In this document: positions 56,411 to 64,000 of the stretch, one piece after another
How the letters are laid out: the number at the start of each line of letters is the position of its first letter
Numbering within the stretch: the first letter of the stretch is position 1
Program-made: the position numbers and the translations under genes
NCBI RefSeq assembly: GCF_025960985.1
Contig: NZ_JAOQMX010000013.1
Location: forward strand, 22,925-86,924
DNA: 64,000 bases
Origin: Flavobacterium psychraerolatum
GTDB lineage: Bacteria > Bacteroidota > Bacteroidia > Flavobacteriales > Flavobacteriaceae
Direction: 5' to 3'
Notes under the pieces: model-generated
What the model was told of the DNA's origin: nothing
Databases searched by the model: none
What the model saw: only the letters and a program-made list of their open reading frames with translations

Positions 56411-56421
56411 ATTTTTACATT

Positions 56422-59400
56422 TTAATTATTATCGTATAGCCATACTCTCAATAATGATAGAAGTTGGTCTATGTCTATTGGTTTTGTAATATAATCTGAG
56501 GCGCCAGCTTTAATACATTTTTCTCGATCACCTATCATCGCTTTGGCAGTTACTGCGATAACTGGTAATTTTTTAAATTTATTATTATTCCTTATTCGTT
56601 GAGCGGTTTCGTAACCGTCCATGTTTGGCATCATCATATCCAGCAAAATTACATCGGTTTGTGGATACTGTTCTAAAACTTTTAATGCTTCCTCACCATC
56701 TATTGCCGTTATAATGTTCATTTTAAACACCTCTAATGCCTTTGTTAAAGAGAAAATATTTCTGACGTCATCGTCTACTACTAATACAGTCTTCTCAAAC
56801 AATACATTGTTTAAAATGTTTAGTCTTTTAAAACTTTTATTTTTGCCCTCAGACTTTTTATTCTCTTCAACAACGTGTAAAAAAAGTGACACTTCATCAA
56901 GCATTCTTTGAAATGAATGAGCTGTTTTCACCACAATTGAGTCTGCATATTTTTTAATCTTCAATTCCTCATTTACAGACAAACTTTTTCCTGTAAATAC
57001 AATTACTGGTAAGTTTTCTAAGCCTATACTCTTTTTTATTGTATCCAAAATATTGTAAGCATTCTTATCTGGTATACCCATATCAAGGATTACGCAATCC
57101 AAATCATCTTTGGTCAAGGCTTCAATACTATCATTTATATCACTCTTAATATCAGAATTGATATTGTTGGACTCCAAAAAATAAGCTAATGCATTTGCAT
57201 GTTTAGTATTATCCTCTATAATTAATACCTTTTTATATTCTTTACTTATAATTTTTTCGATTCTTGTGAAAATTTCTGGCATCTCCTCAAAAGCCACTGG
57301 TTTTTCTAAGAAATTGACAGCCCCCTTCAACAAACTTTCTTGTTTGAATTTATGCGATGACATAATATGAACCGGAATATGTTTGGTTTGAATATTATTC
57401 TTTAATTCATCTAAAACTTGCCATCCGTTTACTATAGGCAATTCAATATCCAAAAGAATACCAACTGGCTTGTATAATAAAGCAAACCCCAAAGCGTAAT
57501 CACCTCGCACGGCTACGATTGCTTTGTATCCTTTTTTTCTACTGAAAGCGAGTAATGACTTAGCAAAATTGATATCATCCTCCACAATCAATATAACTTT
57601 ATCATTTTCAATTATAGCATTACGATCATCTTCAATTTCATCTGGTATAACGAGACTCAAATATTTATTCTCAATAATATTATGGTTATTATCTTTGATT
57701 TTTTCTACTTCAGGCTCTTGCATTATTACATTCGAATAAATTACCCTTGCATTCGATGAATAAATCATTGGCATAGAAAATATGAATTCGCTTCCTTCTC
57801 CCAAAATACTTTTTAATACAATCTCACCACCAAGTAATTTTGCAAGTTCTCGGCTGATTGATAACCCTAGACCTGTTCCTCCGTATTTTCGTTTTGTAGA
57901 TCCATCTGCTTGTTGAAAGGCTTCAAATATTAAGGGCTGCTTGTCTAATGGGATTCCAATACCAGTGTCTTTAACAACAAAACAAATCGACTTATCATCA
58001 ACGTCATCTTTTTTAATCTCAATAGATACTTGTCCTACAGTGGTAAATTTAATAGCATTCGAAATAAGATTCTTCAAAATTTGCTCTAGCCTCATCTTAT
58101 CCGTCTTAATTACAATTGGCGCCTTATCATCTATGATTTTAAATTCAATTTTTTTCTCTATAGCAACTTGTGTAAAAAGGTTTCTTAAAGTATCTGTAAT
58201 TTCTTTGGTAGAAACATCAACCAATTCTAAGTCCATTTTTCCCGCCTCAATTTTAGATAAATCTAAAATTTCATCAATCAATCCTAACAATCCATTTCCT
58301 GAACTCTGAATTACTTTTGCAAATTCTATTTGCTCATCGTTCATATTGGCATCATTATTCTCTGACAGCAGTCTACTCAATAGTAATATCGAGTTTAAAG
58401 GTGTTCTAAGCTCATGAGACATATTTGCTAAGAATTCTGACTTATAACGTGTACTTAACTCTAAGTCTTCCGATTTTTTTTGGATTTCAACATTACGCTC
58501 TTCAAGCAAAACACTGCGTTCAGACAATTCTTCGTTTGTTTGTTGTAGTTCTTCTTGCTGGACTCTTAATTCTTCTTCAGAAGCTTGTAATTTTTCAGTT
58601 TGTGTTTCTAGCTCTGCATTTATAGATTCCATTTCAGTATGTTGCACTTTTAACTCTTCAGATTGACTTTGCGTTTCCTCTAATAATTCTTTCAATCGTA
58701 TGCGATTTTGAGTTGCCCTTAATGTAATTCCTATATTATTAGATACATTTCCCAAAAATTCTAACTCTAAATCTGTAAATTCTTTGAGGTTAGCTAATTC
58801 AATGACACCTTCTACATCAGTATCACCCAGAGGCACTGCGATAATATGAGAAGGCTGCATCTCACCCATTGCATAATTAACTGTGATATTCTCGGGATTA
58901 AAAGATTTTAATTCTAATATTTTCCCAGATACTAGAGATTGACCAACCAAGCCTTCTCCTCTACTTAATCGTTCTCTACCTTTTGTAGCAACATAACTAT
59001 AAGTGGCCGACAATTGCAATTGACCTTCATCAATAACATAAAAAGTTCCCACGCTACTATTGGTATAGTTACACAAGAATTCAAGCACATCTTTGGTTAA
59101 AATTTCCATTGACTTTTCCCCCAACATAACACTATTGAGCTCTGCAACCCCCGTCTGGTGCCATTCTTTTTCTATCAATAAATGAAATGATTTACGCAAG
59201 GATAATCGCATTGAATTTAGTGAACCAGCCAAACTGCCCAATGCATCTCTTTGTAGTGTATCTACTTTGATGTCATAGTTCCCTTTTGAAATATTATTCG
59301 CAATACTACTTACTACAGCAATACGATCCGCTATCAGCTGGTCTTTTTCTATTAATTGTTTTTGCAACTCATTACGTTCAGTATAATCTCTTAATACTCT

Positions 59401-59997
59401 GATAAAAAATGTTACAGTTATTAAAAATGAAATCACAAAAGCTATTACAATCAGAATAACAGTAAACATTCCATAATTCTCTGCACTAAGGTTTCGTTCT
59501 TTTAATAGTTTATTTTCATTTTCTTCAATTCGATTGTTGATTTTGGAAATATTCGACATTATTCTTTTACCATAAGTCAAATCATTTGAAAATGTGTTTT
59601 GTCCACTTTTTTTAGTATTTATACGATTTTTTAGGTAATCAAAAAAATTAATACGCAAAGGCTTCAGTTGAGATAAATTAATTTGTTGACTAGGATTATC
59701 AGACGTTAATACTTCCAATTGTTCATACAAACGGTCCGATTCTTTTTCGTCAGCTATAAAGTTTTCTACAAATACTTCATCTCCAGTAATTAGAAATCCT
59801 CGTGTTCCCGACTGGGCTTGTACCAAACTTGAGTTGGCTTTATTTAAACAAGTAATTACTTCACGAGTATGATCCACAAGTGAATTACTATTTAATAAAC
59901 TTTGGATACTTAAAAAAGAAGCTGTAGAGCTAACCGTTAAAATAAGTAAGGAGATGGATGAACTGATAAAGAGATTTCTCTTAAATTTATTTCTCAT
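56422..59997 (-). CDS. hybrid sensor histidine kinase with CHASE3, HAMP, GAF and three receiver domains
   Basis: 1191 residues. In order: TM helix (about 10-30), periplasmic CHASE3-like domain (about 40-180, with LVQAQSGTRGFLITGDEVF), TM helix (about 177-200), HAMP-like linker, GAF domain (about 285-430), coiled coil (about 430-515), HisKA with phospho-His in FLANMSHELRTPLNSILLL, HATPase (LISNAIKFT, GTGLGLSISRELAKLLGG), then three receivers: DIELPIVNGW, DMGIPDKNAY and DMMMPNMDGY each carry the Asp. It senses an unknown signal and relays phosphate within the operon. The multi-receiver tail allows branched relay. Confidence 0.94.
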   Translation of the reverse strand: MRNKFKRNLFISSSISLLILTVSSTASFLSIQSLLNSNSLVDHTREVITCLNKANSSLVQAQSGTRGFLITGDEVFVENFIADEKESDRLYEQLEVLTSDNPSQQINLSQLKPLRINFFDYLKNRINTKKSGQNTFSNDLTYGKRIMSNISKINNRIEENENKLLKERNLSAENYGMFTVILIVIAFVISFLITVTFFIRVLRDYTERNELQKQLIEKDQLIADRIAVVSSIANNISKGNYDIKVDTLQRDALGSLAGSLNSMRLSLRKSFHLLIEKEWHQTGVAELNSVMLGEKSMEILTKDVLEFLCNYTNSSVGTFYVIDEGQLQLSATYSYVATKGRERLSRGEGLVGQSLVSGKILELKSFNPENITVNYAMGEMQPSHIIAVPLGDTDVEGVIELANLKEFTDLELEFLGNVSNNIGITLRATQNRIRLKELLEETQSQSEELKVQHTEMESINAELETQTEKLQASEEELRVQQEELQQTNEELSERSVLLEERNVEIQKKSEDLELSTRYKSEFLANMSHELRTPLNSILLLSRLLSENNDANMNDEQIEFAKVIQSSGNGLLGLIDEILDLSKIEAGKMDLELVDVSTKEITDTLRNLFTQVAIEKKIEFKIIDDKAPIVIKTDKMRLEQILKNLISNAIKFTTVGQVSIEIKKDDVDDKSICFVVKDTGIGIPLDKQPLIFEAFQQADGSTKRKYGGTGLGLSISRELAKLLGGEIVLKSILGEGSEFIFSMPMIYSSNARVIYSNVIMQEPEVEKIKDNNHNIIENKYLSLVIPDEIEDDRNAIIENDKVILIVEDDINFAKSLLAFSRKKGYKAIVAVRGDYALGFALLYKPVGILLDIELPIVNGWQVLDELKNNIQTKHIPVHIMSSHKFKQESLLKGAVNFLEKPVAFEEMPEIFTRIEKIISKEYKKVLIIEDNTKHANALAYFLESNNINSDIKSDINDSIEALTKDDLDCVILDMGIPDKNAYNILDTIKKSIGLENLPVIVFTGKSLSVNEELKIKKYADSIVVKTAHSFQRMLDEVSLFLHVVEENKKSEGKNKSFKRLNILNNVLFEKTVLVVDDDVRNIFSLTKALEVFKMNIITAIDGEEALKVLEQYPQTDVILLDMMMPNMDGYETAQRIRNNNKFKKLPVIAVTAKAMIGDREKCIKAGASDYITKPIDIDQLLSLLRVWLYDNN

Positions 59998-60017
59998 AAT
60001 GATAAACTATACTATAC

Positions 60018-61238
60018 TTAGACAAAAACATTTTCTGTAGGCAAAATGACGATGAAGCTAGTACCAAGTCCTTCTTTACTCGTAGCCGTTATTAAACCAT
60101 TATGATTTTCAATTATTTTTTTTGTAATTGCCAAACCTATTCCAGTCCCTTGATATTGACTACGATCATGCAAACTCTGAAAAATCATAAATATTTGATC
60201 CAAATGTTCTTCATCAAATCCTATCCCATTATCTTTAACAATAATTCTAATAAAATTACCGGTTAAGGACACTTCACTATCAAAACTTTTATCTACTATT
60301 TTTTCAGAAAAAATTTCTATTACTGGATCAACATCTATTCTAGAAAATTTAAGTGAGTTACCTATTAAATTTTGGAAAACTTGCCGAAATTGACTCGGAA
60401 TGACTGTCAGTATTGGAAGTTTATCTGTATTTATAGTAGCTTTCTTTTGTTCTATTTGAAAATCTAAATCAGTTATAACTTCCATTAAAACGGCATTTAG
60501 ATCAGTCTGAGTGGGAATAACTTTTGATGATAGTCTGGAGTATTCTAATAAGTCTGTAATCAAATTTTGCATCCTTTCTGCAGAGCGTATCGTACGTGCT
60601 ACATAATCGGTGGCTGCATTACTTTTGCTCAAGAATCGTTCTTCAATAATTCTAATGAACATTAAAATTTTACGCAATGGTTCTTGTAAATCATGTGATA
60701 CTACCCAAGAAAATTGTTGTAATTCATGATTCCGCATTTCAAGCTCTTCATTTCTAGAGACTAATTCTTTGGTTCTTTCGGCAACCTTTATCTCAAGTGT
60801 TTCTTGCGCTTCTTTTCTTCTTTCGATTTCTTTAGACAACAAATCCCTAACTGATTTAAGCTCATTTTGCTGGTGGTAAATTTTCAAAAAAGCTTTCACT
60901 CTTAAAATCAACAAATCAGAATCTACTGGTTTTGTTATGTAATCTACTCCACCTGCTTCATACCCCTTAAAAATAAATTTTTTTTGTTTGTTAACTGCTG
61001 ATAAAAAAATTACGGGAATATCTCTAGTACGCTTGCTACCTGCCAAAATTTCTGCTACTTCAAAACCATCCATACCTGGCATTTGCACATCCATAATAAT
61101 TAAAAAATAATCATTTTTAAGGATTTTTTTCAGTGCTTCTTCGCCAGATTCTGCAGAATCAACTTCTAAATTGTGAAGTTCTAAAATTTTTTTTAAGGCT
61201 AGAATATTCGCCTTTATATCATCTACAATTAATATCAT
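60018..61238 (-). CDS. receiver-histidine kinase protein
   Basis: Start chosen at MILIVDDIKANILALKK (61238), 406 residues. N-terminal receiver with Asp in LIIMDVQMPGMDGFEV and Lys in YITKPVD, coiled coil (about 125-175), HisKA with phospho-His in SWVVSHDLQEPLRKI, and HATPase (LIGNSLKFSR, GTGIGLAITKKIIENHNG). The last part is of the phytochrome-like kinase type. Cytosolic; first gene of the five-gene signalling operon running to cheB. Confidence 0.93.
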   Translation of the reverse strand: MILIVDDIKANILALKKILELHNLEVDSAESGEEALKKILKNDYFLIIMDVQMPGMDGFEVAEILAGSKRTRDIPVIFLSAVNKQKKFIFKGYEAGGVDYITKPVDSDLLILRVKAFLKIYHQQNELKSVRDLLSKEIERRKEAQETLEIKVAERTKELVSRNEELEMRNHELQQFSWVVSHDLQEPLRKILMFIRIIEERFLSKSNAATDYVARTIRSAERMQNLITDLLEYSRLSSKVIPTQTDLNAVLMEVITDLDFQIEQKKATINTDKLPILTVIPSQFRQVFQNLIGNSLKFSRIDVDPVIEIFSEKIVDKSFDSEVSLTGNFIRIIVKDNGIGFDEEHLDQIFMIFQSLHDRSQYQGTGIGLAITKKIIENHNGLITATSKEGLGTSFIVILPTENVFV

Positions 61239-61617
61239 AATTATCTGGTATCCAAAAATTTCCTCATACTTAACCATTGTAAAGATGAGTACTACCAAGA
61301 ATTATCTCTTGATAACTCTCAAAAATATAAAAAAGTATTTATAAACAGTAAACCATATGCATCTAAAATTTATCTTTTTTTAACTCAAATGCATTATTAA
61401 TTATCATTAGAGTCTTATCAAAATTTTATTTAGTATCTAATTTTTTGAAACTATAATTGAAATAACAAACAGTTAGATTGATTTTTGACTTTTATAAAGT
61501 ATTCAAGTTTACGGGTACGAGTAAAGAAGTAAAAATAGAGAATTAAATAACTCCAAATACTTTTTTAACACTTATCAAAGTGGCTGGACAAGAGTTGGAT
61601 AACATTAACAAATAAGA

Positions 61618-61654
61618 AAAACCCAATCACCTAATAATAAGGTGATTGGGTTTT
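61618..61654. terminator. perfect-arm terminator hairpin next to the att-like site
   Basis: AAAACCCAATCACCT and its exact reverse complement AGGTGATTGGGTTTT around a 7-nt loop. Its position just past the tRNA-like 3' end fits a tRNA terminator on the minus strand. Confidence 0.85.
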
Positions 61655-61658
61655 AAAA

Positions 61659-61690
61659 AGTGGCCGCGACAGGGACAAAACCCCCAAATC
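61659..61690 (-). other. tRNA 3'-end-like att remnant
   Basis: The minus strand reads GGGGGTTTTGTCCCTGTCGC then GGCCA: a T-arm-like segment, acceptor half and CCA, without the rest of a tRNA. It lies between a terminator and the tyrosine recombinase gene, as expected for an attachment site. Confidence 0.5.
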
Positions 61691-61789
61691 AGAACGAAAC
61701 TATAATTTTAAAAAAAACCAATAAAACCAATACTTTAGAGGGTTTATAGATTTAAAGTAGTTCGAAACAATTCGAACGAAAACACTAAA

Positions 61790-61835
61790 AGTGTAGCAAA
61801 GGTGTAGCAAGAGTGTAACAAAAGAATTATCTTTG
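61790..61835 (+). promoter_or_regulatory. direct repeats and promoter before the integrase
   Basis: AGTGTAGCAA, AGGTGTAGCAA and GAGTGTAACA stand in tandem at about 61790-61820. TATCTTTG at 61828-61835 is a -7 element; ATG at 61859. The repeats may be recombinase arm-type sites or operators. Confidence 0.5.
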
Positions 61836-61858
61836 ATTTGTTCAAACACTTTATCACT

Positions 61859-63217
61859 ATGGCAACACTAAAATTAAAACTACGTAATGAGCTAGACAAC
61901 TCAAATATTTACGTTTACTACTCTATCAGTAAAGACATAAGACTTTGGAGAAAAACAGGCTTTATTGTAAATTATAAAGATTGGAACGCTAAGAAAGAAC
62001 AAAGCAAGTTAGTAGATGAAGATTCTAAAAAAATAAATATTCGTCTTTCTGAATTAAAAACGCATTTAGAGAAACAACACAATATTGCAATAAGTACAGG
62101 GATTGAATTTACAGGCGATTGGTTACAAAAGCAAATTGACGTATTCAACAATAAAACACCTGTAGTGGAATTGGACATTCTTACTAACTATATTCAAAAG
62201 TATATTGATGACGCACCCTACAAACAAAATCAAAAAAAAGAACTTGGTTTAAGTGCTGGCCGTGTAGCTAATATAAAGTTATTCAAAAAAACGATTACAA
62301 AATACGAAACCGAAGCACTCAAAGGCAAAAGCATTATAATTAAAGACATTAATTTGCAGTTTGTCGAAAAGTATAAAAGCTGGTTATTTAGTAAAAATTA
62401 CTCTATTAATTACGTAGGTAAAAATATTGCAAACATAAAAACTATTTGTAATGATGCTTATAAAAATGATATTAAAGTTTCTAACCAATTAAAAAATATT
62501 AAAGGAGTTTCCGAACGCAAAGAACCTGAGGAAATAGTCTATTTGTCCGAAGAAGAACAGCAACACATACAAACTGTCCCCTTATTACGTGAAGCTCTTG
62601 AAAACGCTCGAAAATGGCTTTTATTAGGGTGCTTAATAGGCCAGCGTGCTGGAGATTTATTGAGCATTACTGAAAAGAATATTAAGAACTTAAACGGCAT
62701 GATGTTAATTGAGATTAAGCAACAAAAAACAGGCAAACAAGTTGCAGTTCCGTTACTACCCGATGCACTCGAAATAATAAAAAACGGCCTACCTTATAAA
62801 ATATCTTTACCACGATTTAACGAATACATAAAAGATATTTGTAAAATAGCTGGATTAACTCAAATGATTAAAGGTAAAAAACCTACCAGCGTAAAAACAG
62901 GGAATAAAATAACATCACTAAAGACGGGTAAAAAGATTGATGAAAAAGTAAAATTAAATATTGCTGGAACGTACCAAAAATATGAATTAGTAACTTCCCA
63001 TATTTGTCGCAGAAGCTTCGCCACAAATTTCTATGGCCGAATTCCAACACCTGTATTAATGAATATAACGGCTCATGGAACGGAAAGAATGTTTTTATTT
63101 TATATTGGCAAAACTACGTACGACAATGCCTATCAAATGCTAGAATATTTCAGTAAATTAGCACCTAAAGAAAAAACACCTCAACTAGAGGTTATACATA
63201 ACACAGGCACTAAGTAA
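61859..63217 (+). CDS. tyrosine-type site-specific recombinase/integrase
   Basis: Start ATG at 61859 (MATLKLKLRNELDNSNIYVYY), 452 residues. N-terminal Arm-DNA-binding domain (SKDIRLWRKTGFIVNYKDWN), SAM-like core-binding domain (about 110-220), catalytic domain with Arg in LIGQRAGDLL, His-x-x-Arg in SHICRRSFATNF, His in TAHGTERMF and Tyr in FLFYIGK. This is the Bacteroidota mobile-element type. The usual TGHKTxxxxxxY box reads TAHGTERMFLFY. It probably mediates integration of the element that extends beyond the right edge. Confidence 0.94.
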   Translation: MATLKLKLRNELDNSNIYVYYSISKDIRLWRKTGFIVNYKDWNAKKEQSKLVDEDSKKINIRLSELKTHLEKQHNIAISTGIEFTGDWLQKQIDVFNNKTPVVELDILTNYIQKYIDDAPYKQNQKKELGLSAGRVANIKLFKKTITKYETEALKGKSIIIKDINLQFVEKYKSWLFSKNYSINYVGKNIANIKTICNDAYKNDIKVSNQLKNIKGVSERKEPEEIVYLSEEEQQHIQTVPLLREALENARKWLLLGCLIGQRAGDLLSITEKNIKNLNGMMLIEIKQQKTGKQVAVPLLPDALEIIKNGLPYKISLPRFNEYIKDICKIAGLTQMIKGKKPTSVKTGNKITSLKTGKKIDEKVKLNIAGTYQKYELVTSHICRRSFATNFYGRIPTPVLMNITAHGTERMFLFYIGKTTYDNAYQMLEYFSKLAPKEKTPQLEVIHNTGTK

Positions 63218-63919
63218 ATGAGTAAAATAAATATATTAATTAAAATAAAAAATGAAGTTCATTTTTTTACCCACCACATTATATCAGCAGTTTTATCAAA
63301 TGACTTTAAAAAAACTTTTCTAATACTGTCACAAAACCCCATATTAGACAGAGAGCAGTTAAGGAATTACCTAATTGAAAATAGACTAAACAAAAGTGCC
63401 TTAGATGAAGTCGACAGTCTTTTAGCAGAAATCGATTTATTTTTTGGTTTCGAAAAAAGGTATAATGACTTGCCTGTACAAGATTGTATTTCTGATTTTT
63501 CATACGGAGAAAAAGGAGTTGGTTCTATCATGGGAACAATAAAATACTCATTACTAATTAAGGGGCGCTTTTTGTCATCAGATAAAAAAACCTTTGACGA
63601 AAGAATTTCAGAATTCAATTACCTAAATCAATTTGCTTTCGGTAAATTGTTTGTGAGCTTATACGACATTAAAAATTTACTAGAAAAAAGAAAGTTCAAA
63701 CAAAAATTAGACAAAGAAGTTCTTGTGATTAATCCTATTAGCACCAAACATAATGCTCAAATTAGTGCTACCAATTCTTTTTACAATGAAATATTAAATG
63801 ATAATAAATTCGACCGCCAAAAAAAGATTAAGAAGAAAACGAACAAATATGACAAACTTTTACTAATTGAGTTTATTACTGAATTTACAGAATTCACAAT
63901 AAAAAGGCTCTTCGCTTAA
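63218..63919 (+). CDS. hypothetical protein coupled to the integrase
   Basis: 233 residues; its ATG follows the integrase stop directly, so the genes are co-translated. No signal peptide. Helical N-terminus (KIKNEVHFFTHHIISAVLSND), SALDEVDSLLAEIDLFFGFE in the middle, lysine-rich end (KIKKKTNKYDKLLLIEFI). Family not recognised. The tight coupling suggests a role in recombination or element maintenance, but this is inference. Confidence 0.78.
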   Translation: MSKINILIKIKNEVHFFTHHIISAVLSNDFKKTFLILSQNPILDREQLRNYLIENRLNKSALDEVDSLLAEIDLFFGFEKRYNDLPVQDCISDFSYGEKGVGSIMGTIKYSLLIKGRFLSSDKKTFDERISEFNYLNQFAFGKLFVSLYDIKNLLEKRKFKQKLDKEVLVINPISTKHNAQISATNSFYNEILNDNKFDRQKKIKKKTNKYDKLLLIEFITEFTEFTIKRLFA

Positions 63920-64000
63920 AATAGTGGAATTGCATTTTTAGGCATTTCCTAAATAATACACCATTTTTATGAAATTTCCTGAATTTCTATAACCTCTTGC

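Larger units (their letters stand above)
61299..61858. other. junction between signalling operon and integrated element
   Basis: About 560 bp without a gene. It contains a terminator hairpin (61618-61654), a tRNA 3'-end-like remnant (61659-61690), short direct repeats (61790-61820) and the integrase promoter. Confidence 0.6.

Noticed and set aside
56045..61238. Part of a flagellar chemotaxis operon
   Set aside because: No CheA, CheW, receptor or flagellar gene is present; CheR and CheB occur with hybrid kinases only.
61790..61820. GTGTAGCAA repeats as a CRISPR remnant
   Set aside because: Repeat units are too short and there are no spacers or cas genes.

Overview
The window looks like a chromosome segment from a Flavobacterium-type member of the Bacteroidota. 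The evidence is the low G+C content, promoters with the Bacteroidota -7 motif TAnnTTTG, almost no Shine-Dalgarno sites, a short primary sigma factor (287 residues), a T9SS type A sorting domain, an exosortase F (XrtF) pair and many secreted proteins with N-terminal signals ending in short Q/A sites.

Left part (1-30.8 kb) is mostly core. A partial GlpR-type repressor faces a glycerol operon (glpD, glpK, glpF, outer-membrane protein) across repeated TTTCGTT operators. Next come miaB, then a GxxExxY nuclease-like gene framed by 33-bp inverted repeats, then a sigma-54-type AAA+ activator, lptE, a TPR-like protein, secG and groES-groEL. After a large secreted plug-like protein come a DedA protein and a locus (16.3-24.2 kb) of three transglutaminase-fold proteins, a circularly permuted ATP-grasp/alpha-E fusion and a DUF2126 protein, which together are a predicted peptide-ligation system. 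XrtF and its partner, a free-methionine-sulfoxide-reductase-like GAF protein, two tandem MORN/TonB proteins, rpsO and pnp complete this part.

The accessory block 31-37.3 kb is a defence island: an Abi (HEPN-motif) protein, an XRE-type regulator, and a type III restriction-modification pair (mod, res). The 3' end of the regulator gene is repeated as a decayed copy on the far side of res, so mod-res sits between direct repeats of about 135 bp. The island is also bracketed by two oppositely oriented copies of a structured element.

The right-hand core (37.3-53.9 kb) holds an ECF sigma/small protein/MscS/GIN-domain operon and an OmpA protein. The OmpA gene is divergent from a four-gene envelope operon made of a coiled-coil lipoprotein, two small proteins and a duplicated-barrel outer-membrane protein. 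Then come rpoD, rpe, a CBS protein, a large T9SS-secreted BNR/GH74-like protein, an SDR enzyme and an alpha/beta hydrolase. From 61.2 back to 54.7 kb runs a signalling operon: receiver-kinase, giant hybrid kinase, receiver, CheR, CheB. The window ends inside an integrated element with a tyrosine recombinase next to what looks like a tRNA 3'-end att remnant.

The most interesting non-coding observation is a family of four dispersed elements (24.3, 30.8, 37.2 and 45.8 kb). They share the blocks AGGGATrGnAG and AGCCCGAC, and their outer and inner stems change in a base-pair-preserving way, which suggests a structured RNA or a structured mobile repeat.
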